Origin: Leclercia sp. LSNIH1
GTDB taxonomy: Bacteria > Pseudomonadota > Gammaproteobacteria > Enterobacterales > Enterobacteriaceae
NCBI RefSeq assembly: GCF_002902985.1
Contig: NZ_CP026167.1
Location: 4,588,001-4,652,000 of the forward strand
DNA length: 64,000 bases
Reading direction: 5' to 3'
Every line of letters begins with the position of its first letter. The stretch's first letter is position 1. Made by a program: the position numbers and the translations under genes. Below the pieces are notes generated by a model. The model ran no database searches. It had not been told where the DNA came from and was given only the letters and a program-made list of their open reading frames with translations. This document shows, one piece after another, positions 1-10,600 of this stretch.

Positions 1-172
1 CAGCCGTCCGGTGATCCTCGAAGCCACGCTCGATCGTCTGCCGGACGAGGCGATCGCGCTGCATGCCACCACCGCCATCTCCCGTTCAGCGTACAAGATG
101 GATCGCTTTGCGCTGGTGGTGGACGATCGCATCGCCATTGCCATTGAGATCCAGGCGATGCGGCGTCAGTAA
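1..172 (+). CDS. YceI-like family protein, C-terminal end only
   Basis: This is the last 56 codons of a gene that enters from the left edge in frame 2 and stops with TAA at 170-172. The visible part has the pattern of the YceI lipocalin-like fold (periplasmic polyisoprenoid-binding family): a stretch reading ATTAISRSAYKMD, close to the family's 'T.aTt.iNRsdfGmd' segment, then a terminal strand ending in a charged IEIQAMRRQ. The start, any signal peptide and the ligand-pocket residues lie outside the window, so the call rests on a short C-terminal match. The 684-bp AT-rich gap that follows suggests it is not co-transcribed with the adhesin gene downstream. Confidence 0.55.
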   Translation, partial: SRPVILEATLDRLPDEAIALHATTAISRSAYKMDRFALVVDDRIAIAIEIQAMRRQ

Positions 173-856
173 AATTTCGACCTGATACAATAATATTTAT
201 TAATAATTGCTCCGGTAAAAAATCCCGCCTGTTCTATACTGCCTTTCAGAAAATAATAAACGCGCATAAAATAGTACAAACGTCGTAGAGCGTTTTGTAG
301 AAGGCGTTATCCAGACGAGAAAAAATCATACCTTTGTATTATTCAAAAATTCAGCAACGCTTCTATTAGCCGGTGGCGAAAATATAATAAATAGCGTGTT
401 ATCGCGCCCTCGAATTTAATAAATATAAAAGCTAATCCAGCGATGAAACTTGTGATCTCTCGCAATCTCCGCTTCATCATCCGCACTAACAAAACCCGAC
501 ACATAAGAATAAAAATAGATAAAATACAACATTTTAATCAATAATTCTGGCGATTGCCCACTGGTTTATTAGGTTTCAACGCGGTTAAGTAAGCGCCTAT
601 GCTTTATTTCACCGCTTCGTCATTTGCGCTTTTGGTTCTTTATGACTATATCCTTTAATGCACTTATAAAAAGCCAGCAATATAAATAACAGGGATGGCA
701 ATCATCACGCCTGCGCAAAAAAAAAGTCGCAGAAAAATTATTACAGCAGAACATTATTTCTGACAAATAGTGTCTCCTTCGGGACGCTTAAACTCTGCTG
801 AAAGAAAAACGATTTTTACACACAGCATTCATTACACTCTGTTGGGAGTCATACAA
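173..856 (+). promoter_or_regulatory. AT-rich upstream region and long leader of the short BapA-like gene
   Basis: There is no convincing gene in these 684 bases, which are much AT-richer than the flanking coding DNA. The region holds a promoter-like block at 624-652 (listed separately), a 5-bp stem with an A-rich loop at 711-732, and just before the start codon a stretch (about 783-856) that resembles the end of the leader of the giant adhesin gene at 4617-4691, including the same GGGAGT ribosome-binding site. If the block at 624-652 is the promoter, the untranslated leader would be about 200 nt, long enough for post-transcriptional control. That last point is inference. Confidence 0.5.
624..652 (+). 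promoter_or_regulatory. Candidate sigma70 promoter of the short BapA-like gene
   Basis: TTGCGC at 624-629, a 17-nt spacer, and TATATC at 647-652. The block aligns without gaps to 4394-4424 upstream of the giant adhesin gene, where it reads TTGCAC, 17 nt, TATATC; 26 of 31 positions match over 622-652. Conservation in two otherwise diverged AT-rich regions, with the correct spacer length, makes it the best promoter candidate. No start site has been seen experimentally. Confidence 0.45.
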
Positions 857-3661
857 ATGAGTAAATTCACTGTTATCTCCAGACTGACGCATCAACAAAC
901 AGTCGCAGAAGGTAACCAGATCATTCTGGGCGAGGATTCCGTTGTTAAGCTCGATGCAGGCAGGGGCGATATTGCCAGTTATTCCCGCAGCAATAACGAT
1001 TTGCTGGTCAGGATGACCAACGGCGAAACCGTGACGCTGAAGAACTACTACATCAACGATCATCAGCTGGTACTGAATGAAAACGGCGCGCTGTGGTGGA
1101 TTGAAGATCCGCTGACGGTTGAGCGTTACCAGTCGATCCCGTCAACCGACGCGTTGATTGCCGGTAACGTCAGTAGCTCATCGGGCGATACTCCTATCTG
1201 GCCGTGGGTGCTGGGTGGCGTGGCCGCAGCGGGGGGCATTGCGCTGGCGGCAGGCGGTGGGGGTGGGGGCGGCGGCGGTGGCGACGATCGCATCGATCCG
1301 GGTCCGGTAGCGCAGGATACCACGCCGCCCGGCGCGCCCACTAACCTGCATTTCGCCAACGGTAACACCCAGCTGCTCGGCAGCGCCGAAGCCAACAGCA
1401 TGGTAACCATCACCGATGCCAGCGGTAACGTGGTGGGCAAAGCCAAAGCCAACGGCAATGGTGAATTTACCGTCGAGCTGGGGGTGCCCTACACCAACGG
1501 CGAGACGCTGACGGCCACAGCCGCCGACAGCTCCGGCAACGTTAGTCCGCCCACCAGCCTTACCGCCGCGGATACCACCCCGCCAGATGCGCCCATGATT
1601 ATTATCGCTGACGACAACGCCGGCAGCCTGACCGGGGCGCTGAACAGCGATCAGACCACCGACGATCCGCGCCCGGTCTTTAGCGGCAGCGGCGAGGCCG
1701 GTTCGACCATCACGGTGTATGATAACGGGAAGAACATCGGCAGCACGGTAGTGAACAGTGACGGTAGCTGGACGTTTACCCCCACCGCCGATCTCGCTAA
1801 CGGCTTGCATCAGATCACCGCCAGCGCCACCGACCCGGCAGGCAATACCAGCCCGGACTCTCCCGCGTTCAACCTCACCATCGATACCGTCGCCCCGAAT
1901 GCGCCGGTTCTGCAGGTGATGGATGAGGTAGGCAACATCCAGGGGTTCATCACCTCCGGGGGTTTTACCGATGACAACCAGCCGGTGCTGAGCGGTACGG
2001 GCGATCCCGGCAGCACCATTACCCTCTACCACAACGATCTGCTGGTGGCGGAGATCATCGTTCCGGACAACGGCTCCTGGAGCTACCAGCTTGCCGAGCC
2101 GCTGACGGAAGGGCTACAGACCTTTACCCTGACGGAGACGGATATTGCGGGCAATCTGAGCCCCTCTTCCGCGCCGTTTGAATTTACCGTCGACCGCACG
2201 CCGCCCGCCGCGCCGAGTGGCCTCGCCATCAATGCCACTGGCACCATCGTCACCGGTAGCGCCGAGCCCAACTCGACGGTTACGGTGACCAACGACCTGG
2301 GTGATAGCCTGGGTACGGCCACCGCGGACGTCAATGGGGCATTTTCGCTGACCCTGACCACTCCGCAGGTCAATGGCGAAACCCTGAGCGCCGTGGCTAC
2401 TGACCGGGCGGGTAACGAAGGTCCAGCCTCTTCGCTGCCTGTGCCGGACATCGCCCCGCCAGCGGCACCGACAGCCCTCTCCGTCGCCGCGACGGGCGAC
2501 AGCGTGAGCGGTGAAGCGGAAGTGGATGCCCGCATCTCGGTACGCGACGCCACGGGCCAGGAGATAGGTACCGGCACCGTGGGTGCCGACGGTAAATTCA
2601 CCGTCAATATCGCCCCGAACCAGCTCAACGGCGAGGTGCTGACGGTCTACGCCTTCGATACCGCCCAGAACCAGAGCCAGCCGGCGCAGGCCACCGCCCT
2701 GGACTCCACGCCACCGGCACCGCCTGCAGGGCTGGATGTCTCCGATAATGGTCTGGCGCTCACCGGCACGGCGGAAGTGGGTAGCACCGTGGTCGTCATG
2801 GAAGGCACCACTAAACTCGGCGAGCTGATTGTCGGCGAATCGGGTAGCTTCTCCTTCACCCTGCCTACCGCCAAACTGAACGGGGAGATCATGACGCTTA
2901 CCGCTACCGATAAAGCGGGCAACACCAGCGCGCCCGGTACGGTAGAAGCCGACGACACGACCCCGCCGGCCACACCGATCATCACCAACGTGGTGGATAA
3001 CGTTCCGGACGCCATCGGCACCATCGTGAGCGGGACCTTATCCGATGACCGCACGCCGCTCATCTCCGGCACCGGTGAGGTCGGCACCAAAATTTATGTC
3101 TACAGCGAGCAGATGCAGATCGGCTTTACGGAGGTGGATTCGGCAGGTAACTGGTCGTTCCAGGTCTCCGCCAGTCTGACCGATGGGCTCCACTCCCTGA
3201 CCGCCGATGCGGTTGACCGCCGCGGCAATCACAGCCTGATCTCCGAGACCTGGACGATTAACGTCGACCCGCTGGCCCCGAACCCACCGACGGCATCAGC
3301 GGCAACCGCGGCGTTTGCCCAGAGCGAGGAGCCATTGGTGAGCACCCTGAGTGCCAGTACCACGGGCGAGACGCTGATTTATAACGTGCTCAGCGATAAC
3401 GGCGGGGAGCACGTCGGTAACTTCTCGCTGGCACAGGGCGACAAAATCGACATCAGCCAGCTGCTGGTGGGCTGGAATGGCGATGGCAACACGCTGGGGG
3501 ATTATCTCCATCTCACCAGCAACGGCGATGGCAGCACGACAATCACGCTCGACCGGGATGGTGCAGGCACCAGCTTTGCCCCGGCCACGCTGGTGACGCT
3601 GGATCACGTGCAGACCACCTACGAGGAGCTGGTGAACCAGAATCATATTATCACCGGTTAA
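857..3661 (+). CDS. BapA-like surface adhesin, short paralogue (934 aa)
   Basis: Predicted surface or biofilm adhesin secreted by type I secretion. An upstream in-frame start at 770 is possible, but the ATG at 857 has a GGGAG ribosome-binding site 8 nt away and matches the start of the giant paralogue. Layout: an N-terminal BapA-type prefix domain (1-105), a Trp/Pro segment and about 10 consecutive glycines near residue 140, seven Ig-like units of 85-105 residues beginning with D-TPP-x-x-P linkers, then a C-terminal type I secretion domain (last ~110 residues) containing LAQGDKIDIS and ending NQNHIITG. Both ends are nearly identical to the giant protein at 4692-20861. No secretion genes lie between them, so it probably uses the exporter at 20939-25708. 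Units 1-4 resemble units 1-4 of the giant and unit 7 resembles its unit 6. Confidence 0.85.
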   Translation: MSKFTVISRLTHQQTVAEGNQIILGEDSVVKLDAGRGDIASYSRSNNDLLVRMTNGETVTLKNYYINDHQLVLNENGALWWIEDPLTVERYQSIPSTDALIAGNVSSSSGDTPIWPWVLGGVAAAGGIALAAGGGGGGGGGGDDRIDPGPVAQDTTPPGAPTNLHFANGNTQLLGSAEANSMVTITDASGNVVGKAKANGNGEFTVELGVPYTNGETLTATAADSSGNVSPPTSLTAADTTPPDAPMIIIADDNAGSLTGALNSDQTTDDPRPVFSGSGEAGSTITVYDNGKNIGSTVVNSDGSWTFTPTADLANGLHQITASATDPAGNTSPDSPAFNLTIDTVAPNAPVLQVMDEVGNIQGFITSGGFTDDNQPVLSGTGDPGSTITLYHNDLLVAEIIVPDNGSWSYQLAEPLTEGLQTFTLTETDIAGNLSPSSAPFEFTVDRTPPAAPSGLAINATGTIVTGSAEPNSTVTVTNDLGDSLGTATADVNGAFSLTLTTPQVNGETLSAVATDRAGNEGPASSLPVPDIAPPAAPTALSVAATGDSVSGEAEVDARISVRDATGQEIGTGTVGADGKFTVNIAPNQLNGEVLTVYAFDTAQNQSQPAQATALDSTPPAPPAGLDVSDNGLALTGTAEVGSTVVVMEGTTKLGELIVGESGSFSFTLPTAKLNGEIMTLTATDKAGNTSAPGTVEADDTTPPATPIITNVVDNVPDAIGTIVSGTLSDDRTPLISGTGEVGTKIYVYSEQMQIGFTEVDSAGNWSFQVSASLTDGLHSLTADAVDRRGNHSLISETWTINVDPLAPNPPTASAATAAFAQSEEPLVSTLSASTTGETLIYNVLSDNGGEHVGNFSLAQGDKIDISQLLVGWNGDGNTLGDYLHLTSNGDGSTTITLDRDGAGTSFAPATLVTLDHVQTTYEELVNQNHIITG

Positions 3662-3670
3662 CTCAACCCC

Positions 3671-3703
3671 GCCGGGTGGCGGCTACGCCTGACCCGGCCT
3701 ACA
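3671..3703. repeat. REP-type palindrome
   Basis: GCCGGGT at 3671-3677 pairs with ACCCGGC at 3692-3698, ten bases after the stop codon of the short adhesin. It belongs to the same family as the elements at 25716, 36744 and 57128. Such elements commonly sit between genes and can stabilise or end transcripts. Confidence 0.75.
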
Positions 3704-3769
3704 AAACCAAAAACCCAAAAACGAAAAACAGCAATGAAAAAGTCAAATAAAATAAATAGCTTACCGCGA

Positions 3770-3985
3770 CTACCGTGTCCGGCTGAAAATCGCTGAGGCG
3801 TTGACCGCAGGCCGGGGCGAGGCGCAAGGATCACGCCCGCCCCGATAGCCGAAGGGAATAAGCCGAAGACAAAATTGCCGGGAGCCCGGGTCGCCAGGGT
3901 GGTGGCGATTGAGCCACCCTGGCACGTTCACCGGTTCAGGCGTAACAGAAGCAGAAAACGTGAGGTGAACGGAACCCCTACTTCG
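3770..3985. other. GC-rich structured intergenic element
   Basis: An island of high GC content inside an otherwise very AT-rich 1030-bp gap between the two adhesin genes (3662-4691). It contains a perfect 10-bp inverted repeat at 3893-3902 / 3914-3923 with an 11-nt loop and several shorter GC palindromes. A 110-codon open frame crosses it on the minus strand, but its N-terminal half lies in AT-rich flank and it has no recognisable domain, so I do not call a gene. The sharp composition boundaries suggest an inserted repeat or structured element. The rest of the gap (about 3990-4390) shows nothing I can name. Confidence 0.4.
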
Positions 3986-4395
3986 CCACATATACTTCTC
4001 TTCATTCCCCACAAGAAGAAAATAATGTAATCTCTCCCACCGTAATAACATTTCTACCAAATAACCTGGTTGCCTTAACTTATACGCCCATCTAAATAGC
4101 ACAACTCTTTATTAATTCAACCTAGATTCGACAATATTAAAAACCTTCTCAAATATATCATATTCAATATCAACTTCACTCCCGTTTAAATATTTATACA
4201 GCCACACTAAAATACCCCTATAAAATACCTCCCCCTCACCAAATGCCGCTATCTCATTAAATTAAAAACAAAAATCCCTACACACGCCTCGCCCAGCAGA
4301 CACCTGCAAGCCGCGCCACGCCTGCCACCGCCATTTTCACACTGCACAGCGCAATATTTTAAATATGACTAACCATTTATTAACTCACGCTTAAT

Positions 4396-4424
4396 TTGCA
4401 CTTCTGGTACTTTCTGGCTATATC
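4396..4424 (+). promoter_or_regulatory. Candidate sigma70 promoter of the giant adhesin gene
   Basis: TTGCAC at 4396-4401, 17-nt spacer, TATATC at 4419-4424; it matches the block at 624-652 upstream of the short paralogue. The implied leader is about 265 nt. Its last ~75 nt again match the other leader (CTGCTGAAA, CACTCTG, GGGAGT). Confidence 0.45.
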
Positions 4425-4691
4425 AAATTCAGTCAATCACAAATTCTTACCATTATTAAAGACAAGGATTTTACCGCTGAAAACACATTCCCAATCGCAT
4501 TATTTCTTGAGTATCAAAGGCTAAATGTCGCTGCCACCATCGCTATATCGGCAGCTTTTAATCACTTTCACATAATTACCCAGGGTCATTGTTTTAAATA
4601 AACAATATCCCTTTGGGTGGCGCTTAATCTGCTGAAAAGAAATGGCGAAAAATAGACGCCGTTTCTCTGCACTCTGCCGGGAGTAATACAC

Positions 4692-7600
4692 ATGAGTAAA
4701 ATCACTGTCATCTCCAAACTGACGCACGTCGAATCAGTAACAGACGGGTCTCAGGTGACGCTGAATGATTCCTCCATTGTAAAAATCAACGCTGAACGGG
4801 CTGACATTCTCGAGTACAACCGCAGCGGGAATGACCTGATCGTTAAGCTGACCGACGGCGAAACTATTACCGTCAAAAACTTCTTCGTCAGCGGCGATAA
4901 CGGTATCAGCCAGCTGGTACTGGAAGAGGACAACGGTGCGCTGTGGTGGATTGCAGACCCGATGGCAGCAGAGCAATACCAGTCGATAGCCTCCATTGAT
5001 GCCCTGCTGGCAGGAACCACAACCGCGTCCGCGGGCGAAGCGGCGATCTGGCCGTGGGCGCTGGGCGGAGTGGCGGTCGCAGGGGGCATTGCGCTGGCCG
5101 CTGGTGGCGGTGGCGGCGGTGGTGGTGGCGGAAGTAATGGCGACGGTGACGGCGGCATTGATAACGGCGGGGGCAGCAATAACGGCGGTGGCAGCGACAA
5201 CGGCGGGAGCCCCAACCTCCCGGGCAGCCCGAACGACACCACCCCGCCGGGCGCACCCGCCAACCTCCGATTCTCAGCAGATGGCACCCAGCTTAGCGGG
5301 AGCGCCGAACCCAACAGCACCCTCACCGTTACCGATGCCAACGGCAACGTCATCGGTCGGGGCCAGGCCAACGGCAACGGCGAATTCACCGTCGATCTCG
5401 GCAAGCCTTATACCAACGGGGAAACCCTGACCGTCACGCCAACCGACGGCGCAGGCAACGTCGGCCCGGGCACCCCGGTGACCGCCGCAGATACCACCCC
5501 ACCCGCAGCGCCAGTTGTCGCCAGCGTGGTCGATGACGTGGGCAACGTAACCGGGTCGCTCACCAGCGGCCAGACCACCGATGACGCCCGCCCTACCTTT
5601 AGCGGCAGCGGCGAGCCCGGTGCCATTATCACGATTTACGACAACGGCAACGCCATCGGCACCGCGCCGGTCAACAGCGACGGTAGCTGGACCTTCACCC
5701 CTGCCAGCGCGCTGGGCGAAGGGGCGCATCAGATCACCACCCGGGCCACCGACGGCGCGGGCAACACCGGACCGGCCTCCCCGGCCTTCAGCTTTACCGT
5801 GGATACCGTCGCGCCGAATGCGCCATCCGGCGTGACGGTGAATGACACCACCGGCACGATACAGGGAGTCATTGCCGCCGGGCAGACCACTGACGCCAAC
5901 CGCCCTTCCCTGAACGGCAGCGGTGAGGCGGGCAGCACCATCCGGATTTATGATAACGGCCAGCTCGTGGGCGAGACCGTTGTCGGCGCAGACGGCACCT
6001 GGAGCTTTACTCTGGAGACGCCCCTTGCCGACGGGCCACACTCCCTCACCCTGACGGAAACGGATCTCACGGGCAACACCAGCGCCCCCTCCGAGCCGTT
6101 TGCTTTTACCATCGACCGTACGCCACCGGACCAGCCAACCATTAGCCTGATCCCGGGCGGCACCGAGGTCGTCGGTACCGCCGAGCCGGGCAGTAACATC
6201 ATCATCACCAACGGTGCCGGGGACGAAATTGGCCGCGGCACTGCCGATGCCAACGGCGACTTCACGATCCCCCTCGACGAGGCGCAAAACGAAGGCGATA
6301 CCCTCAACGTGGTGGCCTCCGATGCCGCCGGGAACCAGAGCCAGCCCGCCACTGCGGTGGTGGGGGATGTCACCCCGCCTGACGCGCCAACCGATCTGCA
6401 AATCTCCCTGAATGGCGCCACCGTTACCGGTAAGGCGGAGGCGGGCAGCACCGTCACCATCCGCGATGGCGACGACGTGATCGGCAGAGGGGTGGCGGAC
6501 GCTGACGGCAACTTCAATATTCTTCTCAGCACCCCAAGGCTCAACGGTGAGGCGCTGGCGGTTACCGCCACCGATGCCGCGGGCAATACCGGGCCGCAGG
6601 GCACCGTTGCCGCCCCGGACGTTACCCCGCCCGAGGCGCCGATTATCAACAGCGTGGTTGATGACGTGGATGATGTTACTGGCCTGGTTCTCGAGGGTCA
6701 GATCACCAACGACACCCGTCCGGTTATCACCGGCACCGGGGAACCAGGGAGCACCATTTACATCTTAAGCGGCGACGTTGTGGTCGGTTCTGCCGTAGTG
6801 AATGCGGACGGCAGCTGGTCAGCGCAAACAGAGCTGGGCGCGGACGGCGGCTACGTCCTGCGGGCGGAAGCGGTGGACAGTGAAGGCAACCGCAGCGGCC
6901 CGTCCAACACCTGGAGCATTATTCTCGATGCCACCGCGCCGGGTACGCCTGCCATCGTCCAGGTGATCAACGATCTGCCTGACTCCGCTGGCGTGATTAA
7001 TAACAACAGCGCCACCAACGACAACCGCCCTACCCTCTACGGCACCGGTGAAGCCGGGTCGACCATCACTATTCTGGTGGATGGCGTGGAGGTGGGCACC
7101 GCGCTGGTGGGCAGCGGCGGCGAGTGGAACTTCACCCCGGCGACGGCGCTTGAGGATGGGGAGCACGCCATCACGGTGGTGGCGAAAGATACCGCCGGGA
7201 ATAACAGCGCAGCCTCCGACGCCTTTACGCTGACCGTTGACACCACCGCCCCCGCCGCCCCGGTCATTACCCGGGTGGCAGATAACACCGGCAGCGTGCA
7301 GGGTGATGTGGGCAACAACGTGCCCACCGACGAAACCCGTCCGGTGTTCTACGGCACCGGCCCGGCGAACGCGCAGATCGCCCTCTATGAAGGCACCACT
7401 CTGCTGGGCACCACCACCACCAATGCGCAGGGCGAATGGAGCCTGCAAGTGACTACCCCGCTGGGGAATGGCACTCACACCATTACCGCCACCGTCAGCG
7501 ATGCGCTGGGCAACACCGCCACCTCGGAGAGCTTTAACCTGGTGGTGGATACCCTCGCGCCAGACACTCCGGCGCTACCGGAGATCACCGTCAATCCTGA

Positions 7601-10600
7601 CGGCGGCGAGGAAGCGATCCTCACCTCCGGCGGCAGCACCCGCGACACCACCCCAACCCTGAGCGGTACCGGTACGGAAGGCGACATCGTCACCATCTAC
7701 GACGGCACTACCAAAATCGGCGAAACCACCGTCCAGCCAGACGGGAGCTGGAGCTGGACCCCGCCAGAAGGACTGCCTAACGGCACCTACGATCTGAGCC
7801 TGACCGTGACCAACAAAGATGGCGCGGGCAACGAGAGCGCCCCGTCGCAGCCGGTGAGCATTACCATCGATACCGACGCGCCGGATCAGCCTGCCGCCCC
7901 GGTAATTACCGATAACGTCAGTGAAATTACCGGCCCGGTTGGCAACAACGGCGCCACTAACGATACCCGTCCGGTACTGAGCGGCACGGGCACGCCAGAT
8001 GACACCATCAGCATCTACGACCAGACCGCCACGGGCAACGTCAAGGTGGGCGAAGCGGTGGTCGACATCAACGGCAACTGGAGCTGGCGACCTGATGACG
8101 AGCTGGCCCAGGGGCAGCACAGCTTTACCGTGACCGCCACCGACGAGGCGGGTAACGTCTCGGCGATCTCAAACACCATCACCGTGACTGTCGACAGCGA
8201 GGTACCGGCGATCCCGGTTATCAGCAGCGTGGATGACAACCTCCCGGCGGGCGGCAGCAGCAACGACAATACCCCGACCGTCACCGGTACCGGCGAAAAC
8301 GGCACCACCGTGATCCTTTACAGCAACGGCGTGGAGGTCGGACGCAGCCTGGTCACTGACGGCAGCTGGAGCATCACCACTCCGGAACTGCGAGATGGCC
8401 CGACTACCCTGACCGTGGCGGCGGTGGATGCTGCCGGGAACGTCAGCGGCGCGGGCAACGATTTTGCCTTCACCATCGACACCCAACCGCCAGGTAACCC
8501 ACAGCTGCTTGCGATCTCTGAAAGCACCCTGGCCGGTGGCCAGCTTTATGTGAACAACGCCACTCCGACCCTGAGCGGCAGCGGTGAACCACTCAGCACC
8601 ATCACCGTCGTTATCGACGGCAACGCCGTAGGCGAAGTGCAGACCAATGCCGATGGCCAATGGACGTTGCCGCTGCCCGAGGGCACCACGCTGAGCGATG
8701 CCAGCCATACCATCACCGTGGTGGCGCGCGACGCGGCGGGTAACACCAGCGAAAGCACGCCGGTTAACCTGATCGTTGATACCCAGGCACCGGGCGTGCC
8801 GGTGGTGACCGGAATTGTCTCCGGCGGTACGCCGCTGACTGGCACTGCCGAAGCGGGTTCCATTATTACGGTGACCGGCCCGGGCAACGTGGTGCTGGGC
8901 ACCGGGGTCACCAACGCCCAGGGGCAGTTCTCCGTCGCCCTGACCCCGCCGCAAAGCGACGCGGTCACCCTGAACCTGACCGCCAGCGACGTGGCGGGCA
9001 ACACCAGCCTGCCGGGATCGTATGACGTTCCGGCTACGCCAGCGCTGCCGGAGGTGCCGGTCATCAACGAGATTGTTGATGACAACGGTACCGGCGGCAA
9101 CGTTAAAGGCGGCAGCTCCAACGACACCACCCCGACCCTCACCGGCACCGCCATCCCGGGCAGCGAGGTGACACTCTATCTCGACGGCAGCACCACGCCG
9201 CTGGGCACCGTCACCGCCGACGCCACCACCGGCGCCTGGTCGTTCCCGATTGAAACTGCCCTGGATGAGGGCAGCCATAGCTTCAGCGTCACCGCCACCG
9301 TTGACGGCCAGACCAGCGGCCTGTCGCCGGAGGCGACGGTCAATATCGATATCACCCCGCCATCCGCCCCGGCGTTCGGTAGCGTGGTGGACGACGTGGG
9401 CCCGGTTTCGGGCGCCATCGTCAGCGGCAGACCGACTAACGATGATCTGCCGACCTTTAACGGCACAGCGACGCCGGGCGACGTCATTACCCTCTATGCA
9501 GGCGACACCGTGCTCGGTACGGCAACGGTGGGCAACACCGGGGCCTGGAGCATTACCCTCGCCCAGCCGCTGGATGATGACACCTACAGCCTGACCCTCA
9601 GCGCCACCGATCCGGCGGGCAACGAAAGTCCGCGCTCGGCACCGTTCACGCTGGTGGTGGATACCAGCGCGGGCGAAGTGCTTATCACCGGCGCTAACGA
9701 CAACGTCGATCCGGTCAGCGGCAACGTGGCTAACGGCGGCAGCACCAACGACAACACCCCTACCCTCTCGGGCACCGCGGAGGCGGGCAGCAGCGTGGCG
9801 ATCTACGATGGCATTACGTTGCTGGGTACCGTCACCGCCAGCGCCACGGGCGCCTGGAGCTTCACCCCCACCCGCGTGCTGGCGGAAGGTCAGCACAGCT
9901 TTACCGCAGTCGCGACCGACAGCGCGGGTAACGTCAGCCCGGTATCCGGTGCTTACACGCTGTTCGTGGACATGACCCCACCGGCCACCCCGGTCATTGT
10001 CAGCGTCAACGATGATGTGGAGGGCAGCACCGGCCCGCTGACCAACGGCCAGGTCACCAACGACACCCGCCCGGAACTGACCGGGACCGGCGTGGCGGGC
10101 AGCACCGTGCATATTCTCGATAACGGCGTGGAGATCGGCACCGCCTTAGTCAGCGAAAGCGGCAACTGGAGCTTTATCCCTGGGACCGATCTGACACCGG
10201 GCTCGCACGATCTGCGCGTCAGCGCCACCGATGCCGCAGGCAACCTCTCGGGCACCTCACCAGCCTTCACGCTGAACGTGGATACCGCCGCCCCGCTGGC
10301 GCCAGTGGTGATCACCGTAGTGGATGATGTCGGCGCGGCCACCAGCACGCTGGCAAGCGGCGATACCACCAACGACACCCGTCCAACCTTTACCGGCAGC
10401 GGCGAAGTGGGTGCCACGATCCGTATCCTTGTTGACGATCGGGAGATCGGCACCGCGGTGGTTAACGCCGCGGGCAGCTGGACTTTCACGCCCGATCAGC
10501 CCCTGGAAGAGGGCACCCGCAGCATTCGCTTTACCGCCACTGACGTCGCCGGAAATACCGGGGATGCCAGCGAGCCGTTTGTTCTGACGGTGGATACCCA

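Noticed and set aside
3770..4102. 110-codon minus-strand open frame in the adhesin intergenic gap
   Set aside because: Half of it lies in AT-rich flank and half in the GC-rich palindromic element, with no domain or good ribosome-binding site; treated as a non-coding element instead.
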